64,000 nt of DNA, from positions 744,001 to 808,000 of the forward strand of contig NZ_VOAK01000011.1 of the NCBI RefSeq assembly GCF_007859075.1. Reading direction: 5' to 3'. Below the pieces are notes generated by a model that saw only the letters and a program-made list of their open reading frames with translations, ran no database searches and was not told the DNA's origin. The translations under genes and the position numbers were made by a program. The stretch comes from Gemmobacter aquaticus (GTDB taxonomy: Bacteria > Pseudomonadota > Alphaproteobacteria > Rhodobacterales > Rhodobacteraceae). Shown in pieces: positions 51,835-62,044 of this stretch (position 1 is the first letter of the stretch; each line of letters opens with the position of its first letter).

Positions 51835-52512
51835 ATGGACGACACCACAGCAGCGCAGGCAGAGGCACGCAAGGTGCCCACCCACGAGATCACCTATCTG
51901 CGCCTGCGCGATATGGTGCTCTATGGCGTTCTGGCGCCCGGTCAGCCTGTGACGATTCAGGGTCTGATCCGGGATCTGGATGCCGGGATGACCCCGGTGC
52001 GCGAGGCGATCCGGCGGCTGACCGCAGAAGGCGCGCTGGTCCTTCACGACAACCGCCGCGTCTCGGTTCCACGGATGACGCCTGCGCTTCTGGATCAACT
52101 TGTCCATGTGCGCGAGGCGGTCGAGCCGAAACTGGCCGAACTCGCCTGCCCGCATGTGACGCCGGAACTGCTGGAGCGGCTGATAGAGATCGACCACGGG
52201 ATCGAACCCGCGATCCGCGATGCCGATGTCCAGACCTATCTGCGACTGAACCATGCCTTCCACTTTGCGCTCTACGAGGCGGCCGGGGCGACGGTTCTGG
52301 AAGACATCGCGCGGTCAATCTGGTTGCGCTTTGGTCCTTCGCTGCGGGTTATCCTTGCGCGGTACATCAATTCGGGCCTGCCCGACCGTCATGCCGAGGC
52401 GCTGGATGCCATGCGGGCGGGGGATGCGCAGGCGCTGGCCACGGCCATCCGCGAGGATATCGCACAGGGGATCGACCAGGTGCGCGCCTCGCTGGCTGAA
52501 GGCGATCTTTAA
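51835..52512 (+). CDS. GntR-family (FCD-type) regulator
   Basis: The start at 51835 (MDDTTAAQAEARKVPTHE) lies behind AGAGGAACGC and gives 225 residues. An N-terminal winged helix-turn-helix (TYLRLRDMVLYGVLAPGQ, DAGMTPVREAIRRLTAEG) is followed by an FCD ligand-binding domain (VEPKLAELACPHVTPELLE, NHAFHFALYEAAGA). Such proteins sense small metabolites. The first in-frame ATG at 51808 is an alternative start. It is the likely local controller of the aminotransferase and transporter that follow. Confidence 0.92.
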   Translation: MDDTTAAQAEARKVPTHEITYLRLRDMVLYGVLAPGQPVTIQGLIRDLDAGMTPVREAIRRLTAEGALVLHDNRRVSVPRMTPALLDQLVHVREAVEPKLAELACPHVTPELLERLIEIDHGIEPAIRDADVQTYLRLNHAFHFALYEAAGATVLEDIARSIWLRFGPSLRVILARYINSGLPDRHAEALDAMRAGDAQALATAIREDIAQGIDQVRASLAEGDL

Positions 52513-52524
52513 TTTGATCAAATT
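52511..52524. promoter_or_regulatory. Palindromic GntR operator upstream of the aminotransferase
   Basis: AATTTGATCAAATT at 52511-52524 is a perfect 14-bp palindrome starting within the last codon of the GntR gene, about 87 bases before the aminotransferase ATG. It is the strongest such site in the interval and matches the copy at 51783. Confidence 0.7.
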
Positions 52525-52610
52525 CTTGCGTCTTGCCTGAGAACCGCCTAAGATGGTGGCAAGGGTGTCGAATCCGCGTCGGGTTCCACCAGTCGTGACA
52601 TGAGGCCAAG

Positions 52611-54008
52611 ATGAACAAGATCACCAACCACCTGCCGACGGCAGAGCTTCAGGCGCTGGATGCGGCGCACCACATGCACCCGTTCACGTCGGACGGGCAG
52701 TTGGCCAAGCGCGGTGTGCGCGTCATCACCGGCGCCGAGGGCATCTGGCTGAAAGACAGCGAGGGCAACCGCATCCTTGACGGGATGGCGGGTCTCTGGT
52801 GCGTCAATGTCGGCTACGGCCGGCACGAGCTGGCCGAAGCGGCAGCGCGCCAGATCAACGAGCTGAGCTACTATAACACCTTCTTCATGACGACCCATGT
52901 GCCGGCGATCGCGCTGGCGGCCAAGCTTGCCGAGCTTGCGCCCGGCGATTTGAACCATGTGTTCTTTGCCGGTTCGGGCTCCGAGGCGAACGACACCAAC
53001 ATCCGTCTGGTTCGTCGCTATTGGGACATCAAGGGCCAGCCGGAAAAGCGGGTGATCATCGCCCGCAAGAACGGCTACCATGGCTCGACCATGGGCGGTG
53101 GCTCGTTGGGGGGGATGCCCTATATCCACGCGGCTGGTGGCAAGATCGACGGGATCGAGCACATCGGTCAGCCGAACTGGTGGGCAGAGGGCGGCGACAT
53201 GACGCCCGAGGACTTCGGCCTGCTCCGCGCCCGCGAGCTTGAGGAGAAGATCCTCGAATTGGGCGTCGACAAGGTTGCGGCCTTTATCGCTGAGCCTGTT
53301 CAGGGCGCAGGTGGGGTGATCGTTCCGCCCACCACCTACTGGCCGGAAATCCAGCGCATCTGCGACAAGTACGGCATCCTTCTGATCGTGGACGAGGTCA
53401 TCACCGGCTTTGGCCGCACCGGCAACTGGTTCGGCAGCCAGACCTTCAACATCCGTCCCCATATCATGACGGTCGCCAAGGGCCTCTCCTCGGGCTATCA
53501 GCCGATCGGCGCTTCGATCGTCTGCGACGAGGTCGCCCATGTGATTGGCAATGCCGAGGACGATTTCAACCACGGCTATACCTATTCGGGCCACCCGGTT
53601 GCCGCTGCTGTCGCGCTGGAAAACCTGCGCATCATCGAGGAAGAGGGAATCGTCGAGCATGTGCGCGACGTGGCCCATCCTTATCTCGCAGAGCGCTGGC
53701 ATGCGCTTGGTGATCACCCGATGGTGGGTGAGACCAGCCTCGTTGGTCTGATGGGCAGCCTTCAGTTGACCCCGAACAAGGAGAAGCGGTCGAAGTTCGC
53801 CGCCAAACCGGGCCGGATCGGCTACATGACGCGCGAGCGGTGCTTCAAGAACAACCTGATCATGCGCCATGTCTATGAGCGTATGATCATCTCTCCGCCG
53901 CTGGTGATCACGCCCGAAGAGATCGATATCCTTGTCGCGCGGGCGCGGCTTTCGCTCGACGAGGCTTACAAGCAGGTCCGTGAGGAAGGTCTCTGGCAGG
54001 AGGCGTGA
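52611..54008 (+). CDS. Class III PLP-dependent aminotransferase (aspartate/putrescine type)
   Basis: The 465-residue protein is a class III aminotransferase: GIWLKDSEGNRILDGMAGLW, FAGSGSEANDTNIRLVRRYW, LIVDEVITGFGRTGNWFGS and the PLP Lys in HIMTVAKGLSSGYQPIGAS. This subgroup includes putrescine:pyruvate, taurine:pyruvate and beta-alanine enzymes. Its GntR-type control and the ABC transporter next to it suggest use of an imported amine. The exact substrate is not set by the sequence. Confidence 0.93.
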   Translation: MNKITNHLPTAELQALDAAHHMHPFTSDGQLAKRGVRVITGAEGIWLKDSEGNRILDGMAGLWCVNVGYGRHELAEAAARQINELSYYNTFFMTTHVPAIALAAKLAELAPGDLNHVFFAGSGSEANDTNIRLVRRYWDIKGQPEKRVIIARKNGYHGSTMGGGSLGGMPYIHAAGGKIDGIEHIGQPNWWAEGGDMTPEDFGLLRARELEEKILELGVDKVAAFIAEPVQGAGGVIVPPTTYWPEIQRICDKYGILLIVDEVITGFGRTGNWFGSQTFNIRPHIMTVAKGLSSGYQPIGASIVCDEVAHVIGNAEDDFNHGYTYSGHPVAAAVALENLRIIEEEGIVEHVRDVAHPYLAERWHALGDHPMVGETSLVGLMGSLQLTPNKEKRSKFAAKPGRIGYMTRERCFKNNLIMRHVYERMIISPPLVITPEEIDILVARARLSLDEAYKQVREEGLWQEA

Positions 54009-54040
54009 TTCGCGCCGAATCGAAAAATTACGAACGTTGA

Positions 54041-54075
54041 AACAGGCGCCCAAGGGGCGCCTGTTCGCATTTTCG
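54041..54075 (+). terminator. Terminator after the aminotransferase gene
   Basis: AACAGGCGCCC (54041-54051) pairs with GGGCGCCTGTT (54055-54065) around a three-base loop, followed by CGCATTTTC. The 11-bp stem ends the aminotransferase transcript. Confidence 0.75.
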
Positions 54076-54258
54076 CAGAAAATCCTTGTTCGGATTGGGC
54101 GCGCATGAAGAAATTGTAACAGAAGCATGACGCAATCGTTGCGCAGCGCAAAAATCCGCGTTTAGATCGACCCATCAGGGCAAATGCACGAAACTGTCAC
54201 ACGACAAGAATAAGACGCCCGGGTGACCAACGGGGCCCAAGGCCCAAGGGAGAAGACG

Positions 54259-55362
54259 ATGAAACTGACGAAGACCACCTTCGCCGTGACGCTGTCCGCG
54301 CTCATGGCAACCACAGGCATGGTGTCGGCCCAGTCACTGGCCGAGATCGAGGCCGCAGCCAAGGCCGAAGGCATGCTGACGACCATCGCCCTGCCGCATA
54401 GCTGGTGTGGCTATGGCGACGTGATCGCCGGCTTCAAGGCCAAGTATCCCGAAATTCAGGTCAACGAACTGAACCCCGACGCGGGCTCGGCCGACGAGGT
54501 TGAGGCCATCAAGGCCAACAAGGACAACAAAGGGCCGCAAGCGCCTGACGTTGTGGACGTTGGTCTTGCCTTCGGTCCGACCATGAAGGCTGAAGGCCTG
54601 CTGCAGCCCTACAAGGTCTCGACCTGGGACGAGATCCCCGAAAGCATCAAGGATGCTGAAGGTTACTGGTACGGCGACTACTATGGCGTGATGTCCTTCA
54701 TCGTGAACAAGGACCTGGTCGCGAATACGCCCGCTGACTGGGCCGACCTTCTGAAGCCGGAATATGCTGGTCAGGTTGCTCTGGCGGGCGACCCGCGCGC
54801 CTCGAACCAGGCGATTCTCGGTGTTCTGGCGGCTGGCCTGTCGAAAGGTGCCGCTGCGGGCGAGGCGGCCGGCAAGGCAGGGCTTGAGTACTTTGCCGAG
54901 CTGAACAAGGCTGGCAACTTTGTCCCCGTCATCGCCAAGGCCGGCACCATCGCGCAAGGTGCGACCCCGATCGCGATCGCATGGGACTATAACGCGCTGG
55001 CATGGAAGGACGAGCTGGCGGGTAACCCGCCGGTCGAGATCGTCGTGCCGAAGACCGGCGTTCTGGCAGGCGTCTACGTTCAGGGTATCTCGGCCTATGC
55101 GCCGCACCCGAATGCCGCGAAACTGTGGATGGAATACCTCTACAGCGATGAAGGCCAGAACCTCTGGCTGAAAGGCTACTGCCACCCGGCGCGCTTCAAC
55201 GCCATGGTCGCAGCCGGCAAAGTTCCGCAAGAGCTGATCGATGCTCTGCCGCCGGCCGCCTCCTATGAGGCCGCCTACTTCCCGACGCTTGAGGAAGTGG
55301 ACGCCAACAAGGCCGCCGTCACCGGTGGCTGGGACGCCGTCGTCGGCGCCAACGTCCAGTAA
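54259..55362 (+). CDS. ABC transporter substrate-binding protein (iron/polyamine class)
   Basis: The start at 54259 is preceded by AAGGGAGAAGACG and gives 367 residues with a signal peptide (MKLTKTTFAVTLSALMATTG, cleavage near VSAQ). The mature part is of the Fe3+/putrescine/spermidine type (PHSWCGYGDVIAGFKAKYP, PDVVDVGLAFGPTMKAEGLL, PIAIAWDYNALAWKDELAG). It should be periplasmic. A hairpin at 55382-55415 separates it from the permeases, a layout that raises the level of the binding protein. The substrate may be an amine, fitting the aminotransferase upstream. Confidence 0.92.
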   Translation: MKLTKTTFAVTLSALMATTGMVSAQSLAEIEAAAKAEGMLTTIALPHSWCGYGDVIAGFKAKYPEIQVNELNPDAGSADEVEAIKANKDNKGPQAPDVVDVGLAFGPTMKAEGLLQPYKVSTWDEIPESIKDAEGYWYGDYYGVMSFIVNKDLVANTPADWADLLKPEYAGQVALAGDPRASNQAILGVLAAGLSKGAAAGEAAGKAGLEYFAELNKAGNFVPVIAKAGTIAQGATPIAIAWDYNALAWKDELAGNPPVEIVVPKTGVLAGVYVQGISAYAPHPNAAKLWMEYLYSDEGQNLWLKGYCHPARFNAMVAAGKVPQELIDALPPAASYEAAYFPTLEEVDANKAAVTGGWDAVVGANVQ

Positions 55363-55381
55363 CGTTTAAGCACCTCATCGA

Positions 55382-55415
55382 CCCCGGCCCGGGCCAGTTG
55401 CGCCCCGGGCCGGGG
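55382..55415 (+). terminator. Intercistronic hairpin between binding protein and permeases
   Basis: CCCCGGCCCGGG (55382-55393) pairs perfectly with CCCGGGCCGGGG (55404-55415), a 12-bp stem. There is no T run. Such hairpins after binding-protein genes protect the upstream message and reduce read-through. Confidence 0.65.
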
Positions 55416-55449
55416 TTCGCAATCAGAACAACGACAGGGACAGCCCCGC

Positions 55450-56319
55450 ATGAGTTCCATGCCGCAATTCCGGCGCCCACCCCTGACATGGCTGGGGCTT
55501 CTGCCCTTCATGATCTTCGTCACGCTTTTCCTGATCCTGCCGACGGTCCATATCGTGATCGGCGCATTTCAGGACCGCTCAGGGGCCTTCACGCTACAGA
55601 ATATCCGCGACCTGAATACAGGCACGATCCCGTCAAGCTACTGGATCTCGGTCAAGATTTCGGCCGCTTCGGCAGCACTTGGCTGTCTGATCGGCTTTGC
55701 AATGGCTGCGGCGGTGACCTTTGGCGCCGTGCCGCGCTGGATCAAGGCGCCGTTGACGACCTTTTCGGGCGTTGCCTCCAACTTTGCCGGCGTGCCGCTG
55801 GCCTTCGCGTTTCTTGCGACGTTCGGACCGGTGGGGCTGATCACCGTCTTCCTTCGCAACAACTTTGGCATCGTGCTGGCACGCGATCTGGGATTCAACA
55901 TCCTGTCCTTCTGGGGCCTGACGATCACCTACCTCTTTTTCCAGATCCCGCTGATGATCCTGATCATCATACCGGCGCTGGAAGGCTTGCGCCGTGAATG
56001 GCGCGAAGCGGCTGAGGTTCTGGGCGCGACGGCCACGCAGTACTGGCGGATGATCGCGCTGCCCATTCTGTTTCCCTCGCTGCTCGGTACCTTTGCGCTG
56101 TTGTTCGCCAATGCCTTTGGCGCTGTTGCAACCGCGATTGCGTTGACGGGCTCGGCGCTGAACATCGTGCCAATCCAGCTGTTTGCGCAAATCCGCGGTG
56201 ACGTGCTGGGCAACCCGAACCTTGGCTATGCCATGGCGTTTGGCATGATCGTGGTCACGGCCATCGCCAATGTAGTCTATATCTGGCTGCGCATCCGCGC
56301 AGAGCGGTGGCTGAAATGA
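55450..56319 (+). CDS. ABC transporter permease (first subunit)
   Basis: The 289-residue membrane protein has about six hydrophobic segments (WLGLLPFMIFVTLFLILPT, ALGCLIGFAMAAAVTFGAV) and the EAA-type loop (REWREAAEVLGATATQYWR). It is a PotB/FbpB-like permease. It starts 34 bases after the hairpin and overlaps the second permease by four bases. Confidence 0.94.
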   Translation: MSSMPQFRRPPLTWLGLLPFMIFVTLFLILPTVHIVIGAFQDRSGAFTLQNIRDLNTGTIPSSYWISVKISAASAALGCLIGFAMAAAVTFGAVPRWIKAPLTTFSGVASNFAGVPLAFAFLATFGPVGLITVFLRNNFGIVLARDLGFNILSFWGLTITYLFFQIPLMILIIIPALEGLRREWREAAEVLGATATQYWRMIALPILFPSLLGTFALLFANAFGAVATAIALTGSALNIVPIQLFAQIRGDVLGNPNLGYAMAFGMIVVTAIANVVYIWLRIRAERWLK

Positions 56320-57103
56320 ACATCTGGGCACGCATTGCCGGCTGGGCCGCGCTGATCTTTGGCCTGCTGTACTTCATCCTGCCACTGGCTGGTCTGTTCG
56401 AGTTTTCGCTTCGGGCGCGGCGTGGGGTCTATTCCTTTGATGCCTACGCCAAAGTCCTCGCCGACCCCGAGTTTCAGGCGACATTCGGCTATTCGGTGCT
56501 GATGGCGCTGGTCACCATTGTCGTGGGTGTACTGATCGTTGTTCCCACCGCCTTCTGGGTGCGGCTGAAAATGCCCTGGGCGCGGCCCTATGTCGAATTC
56601 ATCACGCTGCTGCCGCTGGTCATTCCGGCCATCGTCATCGTTTTCGGTTATATCCGGCTCTACAACACTTCAAGCTGGCTTCCGCTGACAGGCTCTGTCA
56701 TGGGCACCAACTTCCTGCTTGCGATGGGCTACACGGTTCTGGCGCTGCCATATATGTATCGCGCCGTTGACACCGGCCTTCGCACCATCGACGTCGGAAC
56801 GCTGACCGAGGCGGCGCAGGTTCTGGGTGCTGGATGGATTTCGATCCTTGGCCGCGTGATCCTGCCCAACGTGGTTCCGGCCGTACTGTCTGGGGCCTTC
56901 CTCACCTTTGCCATCGTCATCGGCGAGTTTACCCTTGCCGCGCTGCTCGATCGGCCGGCCTTCGGGCCTTATCTGCAACGCATCGGGGCCAACAAACCCT
57001 ATGAGCCCTTCGCACTTTCGGTGATCGCCTTTGGCATCACCTGGGCCTGCATGGGGCTTATCCAACTTGTGACCCGTTTCTCCAAACATACGAAGGCCGC
57101 GCG

Positions 57104-57107
<4 letters not shown>
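56316..57107 (+). CDS. ABC transporter permease (second subunit)
   Basis: The start at 56316 overlaps the stop of the first permease (ATGA) and gives 263 residues. It has six hydrophobic segments (WAALIFGLLYFILPLAGLF, VLMALVTIVVGVLIVVPTA) and the EAA loop (TLTEAAQVLGAGWISILGR). It is a PotC-like partner and is followed in ATGA overlap by the ATPase. Confidence 0.94.
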
Positions 57108-58111
<1,004 letters not shown>

Positions 58112-58225
58112 CGCTGCAGCCGCCCCTCTCCGATAAGGGAAGGGGCGGCGTGCTGCCGGTCTTTGGCCGGTGCTTGCCGTTGGCACCGGTTCGGTCCATC
58201 CTGTACCCAGAATGCGAGGGGGCCC

Positions 58226-58729
58226 ATGCAGATCGGCTATGTCTATTCCGATGCCCGCGGCGAGACGGATCGCCTGCTGGCAGATGTTGCGGCGCGGCTG
58301 ATGGCCGAAGGTGTGGCCGTCGCCGGGGCAGTGCAGCACAACATCGCCTGTGACGACGATCATCACTGCGACATGGACGTGAAGGTTCTGCCGGATGGGC
58401 CGGTTGTGCGGATTAGCCAGAACCTTGGCGTCGGCTCGACGGGTTGCCGACTTGACGCCGGCGCGCTTGAGATGGCGGTGGCCGAGGTCGCACAGCGCTT
58501 GCCGGGCGCGCGTATCCTGATCGTGAACAAGTTCGGCAAGCATGAGGCCGAGGGGCGTGGATTCCGCCAGATGGTTGCCGATGTCGCAGCCGAAGGCGTG
58601 CCGGTACTGATCGGTATGAACAGTATGAATCGGCAGGCATTTCTCGACTTTGCGGGCGATCTTGCGGCCCCGGTTCCCGCGACCGAGTTGATGAACTGGG
58701 CGCGCGCGGCGATGGTAGAGCGCGCATGA
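58226..58729 (+). CDS. DUF2478 NTPase-like protein
   Basis: The start at 58226 gives 167 residues. It fits the DUF2478 family, whose members lie near molybdate transport and molybdopterin genes: MQIGYVYSDARGETDRLLAD, HNIACDDDHHCDMDVKVL, and a conserved NKFGKHEAEGRGFRQMVAD with a P-loop-like fold. It overlaps the next gene by four bases. The role is probably in molybdenum cofactor supply, inferred from the neighbour. Confidence 0.85.
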   Translation: MQIGYVYSDARGETDRLLADVAARLMAEGVAVAGAVQHNIACDDDHHCDMDVKVLPDGPVVRISQNLGVGSTGCRLDAGALEMAVAEVAQRLPGARILIVNKFGKHEAEGRGFRQMVADVAAEGVPVLIGMNSMNRQAFLDFAGDLAAPVPATELMNWARAAMVERA

Positions 58730-59253
58730 CCGCAAGAATTGCTGTCTTGACCGTATCCGACCGCGCGTCGGCTGGCGTCTATGAAGACAAGGGCGGCCCG
58801 GCGATCGAGGCTTGGCTCCGTCGTGCCATCGTCTCGGACGTCGAAATCCTACGCCAGATCGTGCCGGACGGGCGCGAGAGCGTTGCAGACGCTTTTCGCC
58901 ACTGGGCAGATACAAAGGGCGCTGACCTGATCCTCGCCACGGGGGGGACCGGCCCATCGCCCCGTGATCTGACGCCGGAGGCCATGGATGATGTGGTCGA
59001 GCGCCATTTTCCGGGCTTTGGTGAGCTGATGCGGGCGGTCAGCCTGCGTGAGGTGCCGACCGCGATCCTGTCGCGGCAAGGGGCGGGCACGCGGGGCAGG
59101 TGCCTGATCATCACCCTACCGGGCAAGCCATCGGCCATCGGAACCTGTCTGGATGCTGTCTTTCCCGCCGTGCCCTATTGCCTTGATTTGATGGGGGCTG
59201 CCCGGATCGAAACGGACCCTGAGATCTGCAAGGCCTTTCGCCCGATGAAGTGA
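58726..59253 (+). CDS. Molybdopterin adenylyltransferase (MogA/MoaB type)
   Basis: The 175-residue protein adenylylates molybdopterin before Mo insertion. Family features are VLTVSDRASAGVYEDKGGPA, LILATGGTGPSPRDLTPEAM, and CLIITLPGKPSAIGTCLDAV. It starts in ATGA overlap with the DUF2478 gene. The length fits MogA (about 195) or MoaB (about 170), so the gene name is left open. Confidence 0.93.
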   Translation: MTARIAVLTVSDRASAGVYEDKGGPAIEAWLRRAIVSDVEILRQIVPDGRESVADAFRHWADTKGADLILATGGTGPSPRDLTPEAMDDVVERHFPGFGELMRAVSLREVPTAILSRQGAGTRGRCLIITLPGKPSAIGTCLDAVFPAVPYCLDLMGAARIETDPEICKAFRPMK

Positions 59254-59265
59254 AACGCCGCGGCG

Positions 59266-59976
59266 TCAGGCGGCAGCACGCTGGCGATGCCGGAGCAGCG
59301 TATTGGCGATCAGGCGGGCGCAGTCAGGATGCTCGCCAATTGCTGGCAGCAGCGGGCCGGTGAATCCCGCAGCCTTCAACGCCTGGGGCAGATCCTCAGA
59401 CACATGACCGGCGCGGGTGGCGAAGAACGGCAGGCAGAAGGCTGGCCCTTTCGTCTGTCGCGCAACATCTTCCAGAAAGGGCTCTTGCTCTACATAACCG
59501 GTCGTGACCTTGAAGCCGGTGTCACGGCGCAGCATCTGGGCCATCTCTTCGGTGATCTGGCTCGAGGCGGGCGAGACCTGACTGCCATGGGCGGCAAGGA
59601 TCAGCGACGCGTCATCGGGCAGCCCAAGCTCGTGCGCAGCCTCCGTCGCCACATCGCGCAAGAGCCCTTCCATGCCGGGATCGTGGCCAAATGCAGGAAG
59701 CTGCAAGGGCTGGTCGATCCCCGCCGCGCGCAGTCGCTTTGGCAACTGGCTGCGGGTGAACCAGCCTTCGGCCATGAAAAACGGGTAGATCAAAGCATCC
59801 GGCATGCCCTTGACGGCGCCCTCCAGCGCGCCGGGCAAGGCGAGCGTCGTGCCGCGCACTTCCCAGCCGGGAAGCCACATCCGCACGCGCGCGGCAAGCG
59901 CCTGCATCCAGCATTCCTGCGGGACCGGATCGGCGGGTGAGCCATGGGCGATGATCAGGGCGCGGCATTGTGTCAT
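59266..59976 (-). CDS. CbiX-like sirohydrochlorin chelatase family protein
   Basis: The start at 59976 (MTQCRALIIAHGSPADPVPQ) gives 236 residues. It has the CbiX pattern twice: LIIAHGSPAD at the start and SLILAAHGSQVSPASSQI in the middle, with the metal-binding-like His in each. The ASEDLPQALKA and GEHPDCARLIA regions are usual. It may insert metal into a tetrapyrrole or act as a paralogue of unknown role. It lies antisense between moaB/mogA and nnrU. Confidence 0.88.
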   Translation of the reverse strand: MTQCRALIIAHGSPADPVPQECWMQALAARVRMWLPGWEVRGTTLALPGALEGAVKGMPDALIYPFFMAEGWFTRSQLPKRLRAAGIDQPLQLPAFGHDPGMEGLLRDVATEAAHELGLPDDASLILAAHGSQVSPASSQITEEMAQMLRRDTGFKVTTGYVEQEPFLEDVARQTKGPAFCLPFFATRAGHVSEDLPQALKAAGFTGPLLPAIGEHPDCARLIANTLLRHRQRAAA

Positions 59977-60055
59977 GCCCGACAGGATAGGGCGACGGCC
60001 CGCCTTGTCCAGTACCGGCCCGCAAGCTAGCCTCGGCCGCAACATGGAGTGCGCG

Positions 60056-60724
60056 ATGGACTGGCTTGAATTCGTGGTGGCGTTGCTGGTCTTCATGGCC
60101 AGCCATGCGGTTCCTGCGCTGAGCGGTATCAAGGGCGCGCTGGTGTCACGCCTGGGGCGCGGTGGCTACGGCGCGGTCTTTGGCGTGATCTCGCTTCTGC
60201 TGCTGTGGTGGGTGATCGCAGCGGCAGGGCGGGCACCGTTTGTTTCCATCTGGGATCAGCAGATATGGATGCGCTGGTTGATCAATCTGGTGATGCCGCT
60301 GGTTATGCTGCTGATCTGCCTGTCGGTCGGCGCACCCAACCCGCTCAGTTTCGGCGGGCGGGCAGAGGGGTTTGATCCGGCGCGACCGGGGATTGCGGGC
60401 GTCGTTCGCCACCCGCTTCTCTGGGCGCTGCTCATCTGGTCGCTGGTTCACATGTTGGTGAACGGCGATCTGGCGCATGTGATCCTGTTCGGGCTCTTTG
60501 CGCTCTATGCGGCGGTCGGCATGGCGATGATCGATGGCAGGCTGCGGCGAAAATGGGGGGCGGATGTCTGGGTGACCCGCGCCTCGGCGACGTCAAACCT
60601 GCCCTTTGGGGGCAATTGGCGCAGTTACCGTCCCGGTTGGTCGCGCCCCGTGATTGCGATTGTGATCTGGGCCGGTCTCTTGCACCTGCACCTTCCGGTC
60701 ATCGGCGTAAGCCCGCTGCCCTAA
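60056..60724 (+). CDS. NnrU family membrane protein
   Basis: The start at 60056 (MDWLEFVVALLVFMASHAVP) gives 222 residues; an ATG 12 bases upstream is possible. The protein has about six membrane segments (LVSRLGRGGYGAVFGVISLL, PLVMLLICLSVGAPNPLS) and the NnrU motif GVVRHPLLWALLIWSLVHML. NnrU is linked to nitrite/nitric oxide metabolism, although its activity is unproven. Its end overlaps the end of the arsC-like gene by four bases. Confidence 0.93.
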   Translation: MDWLEFVVALLVFMASHAVPALSGIKGALVSRLGRGGYGAVFGVISLLLLWWVIAAAGRAPFVSIWDQQIWMRWLINLVMPLVMLLICLSVGAPNPLSFGGRAEGFDPARPGIAGVVRHPLLWALLIWSLVHMLVNGDLAHVILFGLFALYAAVGMAMIDGRLRRKWGADVWVTRASATSNLPFGGNWRSYRPGWSRPVIAIVIWAGLLHLHLPVIGVSPLP

Positions 60725-61083
60725 CTGCGTGCCAGCAGTCCGATCAACCGATCCAGCGGGCGCGCAAGTACCGTTCCGCGCGGCGTTCGCACGAAAGGGC
60801 GCTCAACAAGCGTTGGGTGTTTCAGCATGGCTTGCAGGATTGTGTCTTCGGCCACCTCCGGGCCCAACAGACCGAGATCGCGCGCAAGATCGCCCTTGCG
60901 ACGCAAGGCCGCAGACGGGGCAAGACCCGCCTCTGCCAGCAAGGCGCCCAGCCCTTCGGCTGTCCAACCGGCATCTAGATACCGGATCACCTCAGGCTCA
61001 TGGCCCGCGGCGCGGATCGCTTCCAATGCCTTGCGCGAGGTCGAACAGGATGGGTTGTGCCAGATGGTGATACGGTCGGTCAT
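60721..61083 (-). CDS. ArsC-like protein
   Basis: The start at 61083 gives 120 residues. It opens with ITIWHNPSCSTSRKALEAIR, with a single Cys13 as in ArsC/Spx-type proteins, and has RYLDAGWTAEGLGALLAEAG and LKHPTLVERPFVRTPRG. The family includes arsenate reductases and YffB-like proteins. The Cys is a redox centre. No arsenic resistance genes are near, so it may not be an arsenate reductase. Confidence 0.9.
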   Translation of the reverse strand: MTDRITIWHNPSCSTSRKALEAIRAAGHEPEVIRYLDAGWTAEGLGALLAEAGLAPSAALRRKGDLARDLGLLGPEVAEDTILQAMLKHPTLVERPFVRTPRGTVLARPLDRLIGLLARS

Positions 61084-61268
61084 CGGCAGATGAAACCGCG
61101 CGCGCGCCCTTACGTCAACCACTTGGGCCATTGCGCGAGGGAGGCAAGGCTGTGATATCAATGCCAAAGCGCAACCTGAAGGCGGGCGGAATGCGGTGAT
61201 GTCGTGTTGCCGTTGGCGGCGTTCTGTGGCAAGACACTGTGGACGAAAATCGAACGGACGAGCTTGCA

Positions 61269-61922
61269 ATGACCGATTTCGCAACGCGGCGCACGATGAT
61301 GGTGGACACGCAGGTCCGCCCCTCGGATGTGACGAAGTATCCCATCATTGCGGCGATGCTCTCTGTCCCGCGTGAGGCCTTTGTTCCCGCCCAAATGCGC
61401 GAAGCCGCCTATGCGGGCGAGCATGTCACACTGGGTGGCGGTCGTGTCGTTCTTGATCCGCGCACACTCGCCAAGCTTCTTGACGCGCTGGATATTCAGG
61501 GGGGCGAGACGGTTCTGGATATCGGATGTGGCCTTGGCTACTCCTCGGCGATCATTGCCCGCATGGCAGAGGCCGTTGTTTCCGTCGAGGAAGACGAGGC
61601 ACTGGCGACCGAGGCTCAGCGCGCGCTCTCTTCCCAGGGTGTGGACAATGCCGCTGTGAGCCAGGGCAAGCTGGCCGACGGAGCGCCGAAGGCCGGTCCT
61701 TATGACGTGATCGTGCTGCAAGGCGCTGCCGAGGTGATCCCCGATAGCCTGGTTGCACAACTGAAAGAGGGCGGCCGCATCGGCGCACTCTTCATGGAAG
61801 GAAATCTTGGTGTCGCCCGCGTCGGATACAAGATCGACGGACGTATAACCTGGCGGCAGGTGTTTAACGCCTCGGCACCGGTTCTGCCGGGGTTCGAGAT
61901 GCGCAAGGCCTTTGCCTTGTGA
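61269..61922 (+). CDS. pcm: Protein-L-isoaspartate O-methyltransferase
   Basis: The start at 61269 (MTDFATRRTMMVDTQVRPSD) gives 217 residues. The SAM-binding motif is TVLDIGCGLGYSSAIIARM; later VISVEEDEALATEAQR-type and KAGPYDVIVLQGAAEVIPDS segments follow. It repairs isoaspartate in damaged proteins. It lies directly before tolC, as is typical in Rhodobacterales. Confidence 0.94.
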   Translation: MTDFATRRTMMVDTQVRPSDVTKYPIIAAMLSVPREAFVPAQMREAAYAGEHVTLGGGRVVLDPRTLAKLLDALDIQGGETVLDIGCGLGYSSAIIARMAEAVVSVEEDEALATEAQRALSSQGVDNAAVSQGKLADGAPKAGPYDVIVLQGAAEVIPDSLVAQLKEGGRIGALFMEGNLGVARVGYKIDGRITWRQVFNASAPVLPGFEMRKAFAL

Positions 61923-62044
61923 CCAATCTACTGGGGCCGGCGGCGCAAGCTGCCGACCCGGGCGACAATAGCGCCAGAAAAATCATCGGGCCTGATGCAG
62001 GGCGAGGCAAGAACCCTGCACAGGCATATCACCAGGAGCAGGCG

